Origin: Planctomycetaceae bacterium
GTDB taxonomy: Bacteria; Planctomycetota; Planctomycetia; Pirellulales; Thermoguttaceae
Reading direction: 5' to 3'
DNA length: 6,561 nucleotides
Assembly: GCA_031259095.1 (NCBI GenBank)
Contig: JAIRLW010000167.1
Coordinates: forward strand, 1 to 6,561
Shown here: one piece after another, positions 1 to 6,230 of the stretch
Position numbering within the stretch: position 1 is the stretch's first letter
Layout of the letters: each line of letters opens with the position of its first letter
The notes under the pieces: model-generated
What the model saw: only the letters and a program-made list of their open reading frames with translations
What the model was told of the DNA's origin: nothing
The model's database searches: none
Program-made: the position numbers and the translations under genes

Positions 1-60
1 GGAGGAACTTAACCCCACCCCGTTGGGGTGGGCTATAATCTTGACGCCCCTATCGGGGCT
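1..60. repeat. Twin GC-rich hairpins at the left edge (dispersed-repeat-like)
   Basis: Two hairpins lie back to back. The first is a perfect 8-bp stem, CCCACCCC (14-21) pairing with GGGGTGGG (25-32), around a GTT loop. The second is GCCCC (46-50) pairing with GGGGC (55-59) around a TATC loop. Neither is followed directly by a good T run, so a plain intrinsic terminator is not the best reading. A TAA at 10-12 just before the first stem could be the stop of a gene outside the window, but only nine bases precede it and this cannot be tested here. The pattern of a C-rich hairpin, an AT-rich spacer and a short gcccc/ggggc hairpin resembles intergenic repeats remembered from planctomycete and related genomes. 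That resemblance is recollection, not a search. Confidence 0.45.
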
Positions 61-276
61 AATGTAAAAAACAAAAAATATTTCAAAAAGTAGTTTGTTA
101 TTTTAGGAAAGTGCAAATAAACTGAAGCATACGGTTAATATATTCATCACACTTTAAAATTCGTTTTTTGTTTTTAAAAACTTTGTGATCTTTGTGTTAA
201 AAAAATCTCCCATGTCGGTCGATTTTAAACACAGAGAATCGTACAAAAAACCAAACCTCAACCCCCCAATCGCTCA
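61..276. other. AT-rich leader upstream of folD
   Basis: No convincing gene is seen here. The stretch is AT-rich with A and T runs, a TTTTTAAAAA palindrome (171-180) and a short direct repeat, CTTTGTG at 181-187 and again at 190-196. The best sigma70-like match is TTGTTA (95-100), a 17-base spacer and TAAACT (118-123). It is 4/6 at each box, which is easy to find by chance in such DNA, so it is noted but not called. A C6 tract (262-267) lies just before the folD start, and no Shine-Dalgarno sequence is visible there. Confidence 0.4.
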
Positions 277-1158
277 ATGCAATTACTTGATGGAAAAAAA
301 TTATCGGAAACAATTTGCCGGGAACTGGCAGAGGAAATCAACCGCTTCAAATCGTCAACCGGAATTACACCTTGTTTGGCAGCGGTATTGGTTGGCGAAA
401 ATCCGGCAAGTCAGATTTATGTGAGTAACAAAGAAAAAGTCTGCCGGAAAATCGGAATAGCAAGCCGGCTTTTCCGGCTTCCCGTAACGACAACAACCGA
501 AGAACTTTTGGTCTTAATCGAAAAACTCAATAAAGATTCGGATGTTCACGGAATTTTGGTACAATTACCGCTTCCGCGCGGATGTGATGAGTTGCGGATT
601 CTTGATGCGGTTGACCCGAAAAAAGATGTTGACGCTTTTCATCCTGAAAATGTCGGTCTAATTTCACAAGGACGTCCCCGTTATCTTCCATGCACGCCCT
701 ATGGAATTCAGCAGATGCTTGTCCGTTACGGAATTGAGACGTCGGGAAAACATGCGGTAATCGTTGGACGCAGCGATATTGTCGGTAAACCGGCGGCTTT
801 GATGTTGGTACAAAAACAATTACCGCAACAATCAGGTGCGGATGCAACAGTAACCATTGTCCATTCCCGAACAAAAAATCTGTCCGAAATTACCCGGCAA
901 GCCGACCTATTAATTGTTGCGATTGGTTGTCCGCGATTTTTGACAGCGGAAATGGTTAAACCGGGTGCGGTTGTTATTGACGTTGGAATCAACCGTCTTT
1001 CGGACGGTACAATCTGCGGCGACGTTGATTTTGATAACGTTAAAAATATTGCCGGAGCGATTTCACCGGTTCCGGGCGGAGTTGGTCCGTTGACGATTTC
1101 AATGCTCCTGCTCAATACGCTTCGCGCCGCCAAGTTCAGCCAAGAATTCCCAATATAA
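277..1158 (+). CDS. folD: Bifunctional methylenetetrahydrofolate dehydrogenase / methenyltetrahydrofolate cyclohydrolase
   Basis: FolD is a cytosolic enzyme that interconverts 5,10-methylene-, 5,10-methenyl- and 10-formyl-tetrahydrofolate using NADP(H), supplying one-carbon units for purine, thymidylate and formyl-methionine synthesis. The 293 residues match the usual length of about 280-300. The first family signature is at residues 40-61 (GENPAS, then YVSNKEK), with Y48 and K52 in the catalytic positions. The VQLPLP motif is at 95-100 and KDVDAFHPENVG at 116-127 carries the conserved Asp. The Rossmann half has GRSDIVGKP (164-172) and ends with PVPGGVGPLT (264-273). An extra segment, QKQLPQQSGAD (179-189), precedes the ATVTIVHSRT strand; similar insertions are remembered from planctomycete FolDs. 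The start gives the canonical MQLLDGK opening, and the frame is closed upstream by TAA at 226-228. There is no Shine-Dalgarno sequence. The gene is convergent with the helicase gene and appears to stand alone. It looks intact. Confidence 0.97.
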   Translation: MQLLDGKKLSETICRELAEEINRFKSSTGITPCLAAVLVGENPASQIYVSNKEKVCRKIGIASRLFRLPVTTTTEELLVLIEKLNKDSDVHGILVQLPLPRGCDELRILDAVDPKKDVDAFHPENVGLISQGRPRYLPCTPYGIQQMLVRYGIETSGKHAVIVGRSDIVGKPAALMLVQKQLPQQSGADATVTIVHSRTKNLSEITRQADLLIVAIGCPRFLTAEMVKPGAVVIDVGINRLSDGTICGDVDFDNVKNIAGAISPVPGGVGPLTISMLLLNTLRAAKFSQEFPI

Positions 1159-1176
1159 CGTTTTTTTTCTGAATCA

Positions 1177-1244
1177 TTTATCCCATTAGTCTCTAATGTT
1201 CCTACACAGAAATTTAGGGACAGTAGGGACAAACGGGAGATAAA
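1177..1244. other. Dyads in the convergent folD/snf2 gap
   Basis: The gap between the two stop codons contains several small dyads: CATTAG (1184-1189) with CTAATG (1193-1198) around TCT; GTTCCTAC (1198-1205) with GTAGGGAC (1223-1230), allowing one wobble; and an outer TTTATC (1177-1182) with GATAAA (1239-1244). The sequence AGGGACA also occurs twice (1216-1222 and 1225-1231). A shared terminator for the converging transcripts would fit the position. However, the stems are weak, and the only strong T run on the plus strand (1161-1168) comes before the dyads. Read on the minus strand it becomes an A run. A terminator role is therefore an inference only. Confidence 0.25.
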
Positions 1245-1272
1245 GGACAAAGCATTTGATCATTTAATTTTG

Positions 1273-4200
1273 TTATGATTGGAGTAAATCAATTAAATCT
1301 TCTGCGGACAGTTTGTTTGTTTGGTCGGTTCCTTCGAGCAGTTTATCGGCGAGATCGCGCTTTTCGTGATGTAAACGGACAATTTTTTCTTCAATGGTTC
1401 CTAACGTAATCAGACGATATACTGTTACGGGACGAGTTTGACCGATTCGATGCGCTCTATCGGTTGCCTGATCTTCAACCGCCGGATTCCACCATGGATC
1501 GGTGTGAATCACATAATCTGCCGCCGTTAAATTCAAACCGCTTCCGCCTGCTTTGATACTAATCAAAAACGCATCCGATTCGCCCGACTGAAATGCGTCC
1601 ACGCATTTTTGACGTTCATGCGACGGCGTGGAACCGTCCAAGTATTGATACGAAATTCCCATGTTATCCAGTTCGGATTTCAGTAAACCGAGATGTTTCA
1701 CAAATTGGCTGAACACGAGAACTTTATGCCGATTATCTTTCAATTCCTGCATAATTTCACGAAACGCTTCCAATTTTGAACTTTCAATATTACTGTCCGG
1801 TAATACGAGTTTGGAATGACAACAAAGTTGACGCAATCGAGTTAACGCCGCGAGTATTTGTAACCGTCCTTGACTTGAATTTTTGTTCTGAATTTCCTGA
1901 AGTTCCCGCAGGGCTTTTGTTCGTGTTGTTTCGTAAAACGCCATCTCTTCTTTTGACAATTCAATTTCCCTAACAATTTCCGTTCTTGCCGGCAATTCCT
2001 CCAACACCTGTGATTTTGTACGGCGGAGAATAAACGGATGAACCAAACGCCGTAACGTATTTCTTGCGCCCGAAGAATGATCGCGATGAACCGGTACGGC
2101 AAAACGATCTTCAAACGATTTTTGCGTTCCCAAAAGTCCCGGATTAAGGAAATGAAATAAACTCCAAAGTTCCATCAGATTATTTTCAATCGGCGTACCG
2201 GTCATTCCGATACGAAAATCAGCCTGTAACATCGACGCGGCTTTTGCCCGTTGCGATTCAGGATTTTTAATCGATTGCGATTCGTCAAGAATAACGGTGG
2301 CGTATTTCTTTTGGGCAAACAGGTCTATTTCTTGTTGCAACAAAGAATAACTGGTCAACAGAACATCGCGTTTTTTTGCGGAAATAATTAAATGGTCTCG
2401 TTCTTCTTTGGACAATCCGATTTTTGTCATAATCGGCTGAATTCGTTTGACTTCCAACATTGGAGCGAATCGTTTTGTTTCGCGTTCCCAATTGAAACAA
2501 ACCGAAGTGGGCGCAACCACCAACGCCGGTCCCCGATCCGCGCGAAGTAACAATAACGCCAATGCCTGAACCGTTTTGCCGAGTCCCATGTCGTCCGCCA
2601 GACAACAGCCGACTCCCCAATTAGCGCAACGCGCAAGCCATTGATAACCTTCCGTCTGATAATCACGCAAATCGCCGACAAAACCCTTTGGAAAGGGAAC
2701 CTGATAATCCCGCGCTTCCGCAATTTGTTTTTTGATATTATTCCAAACAGTATTTTTTTGCAACGTCGGAATCGCGTCGAAAAAGTCTTCCAGTCCGGCG
2801 GCGGCGAGCGAATGAATTTGTATCGTTTTTCCCTTGACATTCGAAAGACGTTTCAATTCGCCAAGACGTTTACGTAACTCATTGGTTAAAGCGAGAAATT
2901 TTTTATCGTCTAATTTGATAAACCGGTTTTCTATATTTTCATCCATTAATTCGAGAAGGCGTAAAAGGTTGATGGAATCGTCGTCAACCGAAACCGAACC
3001 TTCCGCCGATAACCATTCATTCAACGAAGAAAACGCAAGATTCATATTGCCGAATGTTACGGTTGACGAAACCGAAAATTTTTCACCGTAGGGCCAATAA
3101 ATTTCGATTTCTTTTTCCGTAACTGGCGACAACGTATCGGTTTTCTTTTTCCTTTTTTTGACCGGAGTTTCAGCGGTTGTTTTTGTTTCAATATCTTTTA
3201 ATTCGGACAAAAAGGTTAATGCGTCATTCGGCGTTTCAAAAACATATTGATCTTTGGAAATCGCCGACGCGGATTGAAACGACTTTATTTTTGAAACGAA
3301 TTGTTCGCGTTTTTGAATTTCCGTTTTGAGATTTCGTACGGTTTGCATTTTTTGACCGTCGGTTTCTTCGATCACTCGTTCCGAACCAACTCCCGGACGA
3401 TGTGCCTGACTTTTTTCGCCGAGCGGTTTGACAAAAAATTCCGACTGAATTCCTTCACCGTTCGGAGTAAGATACAAATATAATTTCAAATCGGCAGGAA
3501 TTTCGGGAACATCGGCAAATTCGATACGCGCATCGGTTTTAACCATTAATGTTCCGGCAAGTTTTCCTAACAGCGAAGTCAACGACGCTTCGGCGTCTTT
3601 GGGAAAAATTTGTCCCTTTCCGCCGAGAATCGTACGAATTTGCATTTCCGGTTTTGAAAGTTTGATCACTTTAAAACGTAACGGAGTTTCTTCAATAACG
3701 AAAAAACTACTGTTTCGATCATCCGTATGATTGAAATATTCATGAAGCGGCGGTGAAAACGTAACATGCCATTGTCCGTCTTTTTCCTGCATCGAAATTT
3801 CGCCGTGTCCCGTAACTAATTCTATCGGCTGCGACGGATTGGTTGCCGAAAACAATAGCGGATGTCCGATAAATTTTAACGCAACTTCATCTTTAAATTC
3901 ATAGTCCGTTCCACGATAACCGTAACGTGATAAAACCTGAATTGAGGAACAAATATCTCGATCCTGATCCGTAAGAAATCGAAACGTATTCATTGATTTG
4001 TACAACCGCGAAAGAGCCAACGGTTTTCCGGTTGTCCATGAGCGTGATTTTTCGTTCCATTTTTGTTCGTAAGGAATAAACTCAATAGACAAACCATTGG
4101 GTTCGATTTTAATTCGCCAAATTAACCGTGATTTTTCCTTTTCCTTTTCCTTTTCTTGAACGGTAACAGATTTTTTTGTCGTAACGTCAACCAATGCTCC

Positions 4201-5700
4201 CAGCGAATCGAGAATAAGTTCCCATGATTTTCGCGGAGTCATTAAATTCCGAAGCGGTAACGATTTTGATTTTGCACGAAAAACTTTTACCCAACCGGAA
4301 TCGGGAGGTTTGGCGGCGCCGAGTGTTTGAGCCGTTTCGAGCGATTCCGCCGCAATCCAAGGAAACGCGAGTCGGTTTTTCTTGGCATATTCCAAAAGGA
4401 GAAGGTTCAATTCCGGTTCGGTTTTGAGTTGAAACCAAATACCTTCACATCCATACAAAAGAAACGGTAACCAAAATGGTTTCGACGATGGATTATTAAG
4501 CGTGTTCAAAGAAATAGGATGGTGTTCCAAACCGTTCAAACGTTGCGTTATAGAGTTGAGTATTGACCAGCAACTGTCCAACGGCATTGAAGCAGCGGGA
4601 TTTTGGGAATACGGATTTTTCAACGCGGAAACCGCTTGAACCATTTTCGATACAATATGGCGGTCGCCGACCGCCAGTTCGGTAAGACAATGAAAAATAC
4701 CGGAAAGATAAGGAATCGGCAAATTTTTGTTCCATTTAAAATTCGGCAATATTTTGTACATTGCCCGATAAGACCTGATTGCTTCTTTATAGTTACCAAT
4801 AAAAAACGACCGGTGAGCGTCGAGCAAAACAGGAGCAATGTAACCCGATAACTGATTAAGACGCGGATCATCCAATTTACCGGCACAAAAAGCGTAATCC
4901 AATAAAAGAATGTGCAACGAAAAATCGTTTTGCGAATTATTGGCTGCTGGAATCAATATTTCCAACATATTACCCAACCCTGCTATTTGGTAACATAAAG
5001 TCTGGATTAAAAAGAACTGACCGATTGCGGACTGAATCTCTGCATTGGTTTCATCAAACCAAAAACGCGACGGTTCTGAAGAACAAAAATCTTTTATTGC
5101 ATTATAAAAAATGATCTGTTTTGACGGATCGCTTTGTAAAATGTACGGAAAAACCGTGTGCAAACTGAGAATGTTTCTCGTAATCAAAATATGACGAAAT
5201 TCGCGGATAATATCTGCCGGAGCGCTGGGACGTTCAAAAGAACGTTTATTGTAACTCGAAAAGTGACGGCCCGAAAAAAAATATTGTCCGCCGATTTTGG
5301 CAAAAAGCGTGTCGGCATATTTTTGATACTGTTTGGATTGGACAAGTTGCCGAATAATCAGTTCACGGTATTCGTCGGCGCAATAAAGAAGCGTATTACC
5401 GATTAACCGAATCCAACCATCTTTGGCAAGTTTTTCAAAATTCAAATTAACGTCAATAGGACTCGACGGTGATCGGGTTACAATATTTCTCCGGTGTGAA
5501 TAGACGATGGCGACAGACGTGTTACCGGAAAGAATTTTTCTGCAAAGTTCCTGAACAATTATTTTACTGATCGGTGCGGTGTGAATTGCTGTAAGATAAA
5601 GAATATTTTTGTCATTTTCCATAAGAGCATCAAAACGTTCTTTCCAGTTCGCTTTCGGCGTAAAATCTGCAACAGCAGACGATTTATCTTGTATTGACAT
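1273..5700 (-). CDS. Large SNF2-family DEAD/DEAH-box ATPase/helicase with long N-terminal region
   Basis: A SNF2 superfamily 2 ATPase of 1475 residues. Such proteins use ATP to translocate on double-stranded DNA and displace or remodel bound proteins; the substrate of this one is unknown. The helicase core is at the C-terminus: RDYQTEGYQWL (1012-1022), motif I DDMGLGKT (1036-1043), motif Ia VVAPTS (1061-1066), motif II DESQ (1139-1142, where relatives often have DEAQ or DEAH), motif III MTGTPIEN (1166-1173), the VLVFSQF strand near 1325, motif V GGSGLNL (1385-1391) and motif VI DQATDRAHRIGQ (1410-1421). All motifs are present, so activity is plausible. The first ~1000 residues hold a possible winged-helix stretch (about 84-115), a helical TPR-like segment (about 291-315), an EK repeat (about 515-523), a beta-rich region (about 660-790) and a KKRKKK linker (848-853). 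The segment of about 780-1000 resembles the pre-helicase region remembered from long bacterial SNF2 proteins. There is no signal peptide or membrane segment. The ATG start has no Shine-Dalgarno sequence. The gene is convergent with folD, with no operon partner in the window. Confidence 0.95.
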   Translation of the reverse strand: MSIQDKSSAVADFTPKANWKERFDALMENDKNILYLTAIHTAPISKIIVQELCRKILSGNTSVAIVYSHRRNIVTRSPSSPIDVNLNFEKLAKDGWIRLIGNTLLYCADEYRELIIRQLVQSKQYQKYADTLFAKIGGQYFFSGRHFSSYNKRSFERPSAPADIIREFRHILITRNILSLHTVFPYILQSDPSKQIIFYNAIKDFCSSEPSRFWFDETNAEIQSAIGQFFLIQTLCYQIAGLGNMLEILIPAANNSQNDFSLHILLLDYAFCAGKLDDPRLNQLSGYIAPVLLDAHRSFFIGNYKEAIRSYRAMYKILPNFKWNKNLPIPYLSGIFHCLTELAVGDRHIVSKMVQAVSALKNPYSQNPAASMPLDSCWSILNSITQRLNGLEHHPISLNTLNNPSSKPFWLPFLLYGCEGIWFQLKTEPELNLLLLEYAKKNRLAFPWIAAESLETAQTLGAAKPPDSGWVKVFRAKSKSLPLRNLMTPRKSWELILDSLGALVDVTTKKSVTVQEKEKEKEKSRLIWRIKIEPNGLSIEFIPYEQKWNEKSRSWTTGKPLALSRLYKSMNTFRFLTDQDRDICSSIQVLSRYGYRGTDYEFKDEVALKFIGHPLLFSATNPSQPIELVTGHGEISMQEKDGQWHVTFSPPLHEYFNHTDDRNSSFFVIEETPLRFKVIKLSKPEMQIRTILGGKGQIFPKDAEASLTSLLGKLAGTLMVKTDARIEFADVPEIPADLKLYLYLTPNGEGIQSEFFVKPLGEKSQAHRPGVGSERVIEETDGQKMQTVRNLKTEIQKREQFVSKIKSFQSASAISKDQYVFETPNDALTFLSELKDIETKTTAETPVKKRKKKTDTLSPVTEKEIEIYWPYGEKFSVSSTVTFGNMNLAFSSLNEWLSAEGSVSVDDDSINLLRLLELMDENIENRFIKLDDKKFLALTNELRKRLGELKRLSNVKGKTIQIHSLAAAGLEDFFDAIPTLQKNTVWNNIKKQIAEARDYQVPFPKGFVGDLRDYQTEGYQWLARCANWGVGCCLADDMGLGKTVQALALLLLRADRGPALVVAPTSVCFNWERETKRFAPMLEVKRIQPIMTKIGLSKEERDHLIISAKKRDVLLTSYSLLQQEIDLFAQKKYATVILDESQSIKNPESQRAKAASMLQADFRIGMTGTPIENNLMELWSLFHFLNPGLLGTQKSFEDRFAVPVHRDHSSGARNTLRRLVHPFILRRTKSQVLEELPARTEIVREIELSKEEMAFYETTRTKALRELQEIQNKNSSQGRLQILAALTRLRQLCCHSKLVLPDSNIESSKLEAFREIMQELKDNRHKVLVFSQFVKHLGLLKSELDNMGISYQYLDGSTPSHERQKCVDAFQSGESDAFLISIKAGGSGLNLTAADYVIHTDPWWNPAVEDQATDRAHRIGQTRPVTVYRLITLGTIEEKIVRLHHEKRDLADKLLEGTDQTNKLSAEDLIDLLQS
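4133..4156 (-). repeat. Hexanucleotide tandem repeat inside the SNF2 gene
   Basis: On the plus strand TTTTCC is repeated at 4133-4138, 4139-4144 and 4145-4150, followed by an imperfect copy, TTTTCT, at 4151-4156. Read on the coding strand it gives alternating Glu-Lys at about residues 515-523. The unit is six bases, so a gain or loss of units keeps the reading frame and only changes the length of a charged, probably helical or disordered linker between N-terminal modules. Confidence 0.8.
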
Positions 5701-5732
5701 GGTATAACAAATTTAATGTTAATTTAATTTTT

Positions 5733-5846
5733 CTGATTATTTCACCTTTTGGGGGATAATTATTTACGTTAAAAAATCAAGAGGTAGGCGATATTTTGCC
5801 CGAAACGCTGCTACCTGATATTGCCCCCAGATTCTGAAATAATCAG
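5733..5846. repeat. Nested inverted-repeat element, MITE-like or structured RNA
   Basis: The outer arms are a perfect 12-bp inverted repeat, CTGATTATTTCA (5733-5744) with TGAAATAATCAG (5835-5846). Six bases inward on both sides is a second matched pair, GGGGG (5751-5755) with CCCCC (5824-5828); the equal spacing puts both in one helix. A third inner stem, AGGTAG (5782-5787) with CTACCT (5811-5816), continues as GCG (5788-5790) with CGC (5806-5808) across a two-base bulge. Both outer arms are flanked by AATTTTT (5726-5732 and 5848-5854), which could be a target duplication but is low-complexity DNA, and the right copy is offset by one base. Terminal inverted repeats without a gene suggest a miniature element; a structured RNA is the alternative. 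Confidence 0.5.
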
Positions 5847-5900
5847 TAATTTTTAGTATTTTTTAATACATATACTTTGAACAGTAACAAATTGAGTTTG

Positions 5901-5980
5901 TTTAGGAACGCGGACGTATCGCCTGCAACAATAAAATAACATTTTATCGTTCCATGCAGGCGGAACATTTGCGTCCTAAA
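5901..5980 (+). repeat. 80-base near-complete hairpin (dispersed-repeat or small RNA candidate)
   Basis: The whole segment folds on itself. TTTAGGA (5901-5907) pairs with TCCTAAA (5974-5980). After a one-base bulge, CGC (5909-5911) pairs with GCG (5971-5973). A middle part has two G-U wobbles and a few mismatches. CGCCTGCA (5920-5927) then pairs with TGCAGGCG (5955-5962), and the tip is ATAAAAT (5931-5937) with ATTTTAT (5941-5947) around AAC. The wobbles (5912/5970, 5913/5969, 5919/5963) pair only in plus-strand RNA; on the minus strand they become C-A mismatches, hence the strand given. The GCAGGCGGAAC-type core resembles repeats remembered from planctomycete and verrucomicrobial genomes. 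No T run follows, so it is not an obvious terminator. Confidence 0.5.
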
Positions 5981-6000
5981 AACGCCCCATTGAGAACCGT

Positions 6001-6030
6001 GTAAAGTAAGTGTAAGCAAAGTAAGTGTAA
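6001..6030. repeat. 15-bp tandem duplication
   Basis: GTAAAGTAAGTGTAA (6001-6015) is followed at once by GCAAAGTAAGTGTAA (6016-6030), identical at 14 of 15 positions. Two abutting direct copies could be a small slippage duplication or a paired protein-binding site. The unit also contains a shorter internal echo, GTAA, at several positions. It is not part of an array. Confidence 0.75.
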
Positions 6031-6038
6031 ATAGTTAA

Positions 6039-6083
6039 TCAGTCCGGTTGAAAACTCGTTGGAAAACAACCGACTGAAAACTC
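6039..6083. repeat. Bulged dyad overlapping a 9-bp direct repeat
   Basis: TCAGTCCGGTTG (6039-6050) pairs with CAACCGACTGA (6067-6077), forming 11 base pairs with one bulged C and a 16-base loop. TGAAAACTC occurs twice in the same orientation (6049-6057 and 6075-6083), each copy overlapping the inner or outer edge of a dyad arm. It may be an operator-like site or a remnant of a mobile-element end; neither can be shown from the sequence. Confidence 0.45.
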
Positions 6084-6191
6084 AGATTTTGGGATCATTG
6101 TCAATATACTACATATTATAGTCTTGTAAAGAGAGTGTTTTCAAATAGACTTTTCACGATTAAAAACTACTAGGGCGTGTTGCCCCTAATC

Positions 6192-6222
6192 TTGACAGGT
6201 TTTATTGAAATGAAAAGATTAT
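6192..6222 (+). promoter_or_regulatory. Possible transposase promoter inside the IS left end
   Basis: A consensus -35 hexamer, TTGACA (6192-6197), lies about 33 bases before the transposase ATG. The best downstream match to a -10 box is GATTAT (6217-6222) after a 19-base spacer, which is longer than ideal. Transcription would begin very near the start codon, giving an almost leaderless message, and indeed no Shine-Dalgarno sequence is seen. Only the -35 match is strong. Confidence 0.25.
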
Positions 6223-6230
6223 AGTCCGTC

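Larger units (their letters stand above)
5701..6172. other. Non-coding, repeat-rich interval between the SNF2 gene and the insertion sequence
   Basis: No credible gene is seen on either strand. The interval starts with the AT-rich upstream region of the SNF2 gene, then holds four structured units described separately: an inverted-repeat element (5733-5846), a long hairpin (5901-5980), a 15-bp tandem repeat (6001-6030) and a bulged dyad with direct repeats (6039-6083). The last 90 bases (6084-6172) are AT-rich with no strong pattern. A TTGTCA at 6098-6103 has no properly spaced -10 partner. A promoter for the SNF2 gene should lie near 5701-5760 on the minus strand, but no well-spaced pair of boxes was found. 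Confidence 0.6.

Noticed and set aside
185..424. A 79-codon GTG-started frame overlapping the folD start.
   Set aside because: It overlaps folD in another frame, has no recognisable protein features and no ribosome-binding site.
1159..1168. The T8 run just after the folD stop as an intrinsic terminator.
   Set aside because: No stable GC-rich hairpin precedes the T run; the sequence before it is the end of the coding region.
527..1250. Two long minus-strand frames opposite folD (527-874 and 726-1250).
   Set aside because: They are antisense shadows of the strongly conserved folD coding sequence, and their translations show no domain.
1273..5700. The SNF2 protein as part of a known anti-phage system such as DISARM.
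   Set aside because: No methylase, nuclease or other partner gene lies within the window, and the gene is convergent with housekeeping folD.
6001..6083. Repeats near the IS as a CRISPR fragment.
   Set aside because: The 15-bp units abut with no spacer, the other repeat is only 9 bp, and no cas gene is visible.
36..6196. TAATCTTGAC is shared by 36-45 and 6187-6196, suggesting that the left edge is another end of the same IS.
   Set aside because: Ten-base matches are expected by chance in a window of this size, and the flanking bases do not extend the match.
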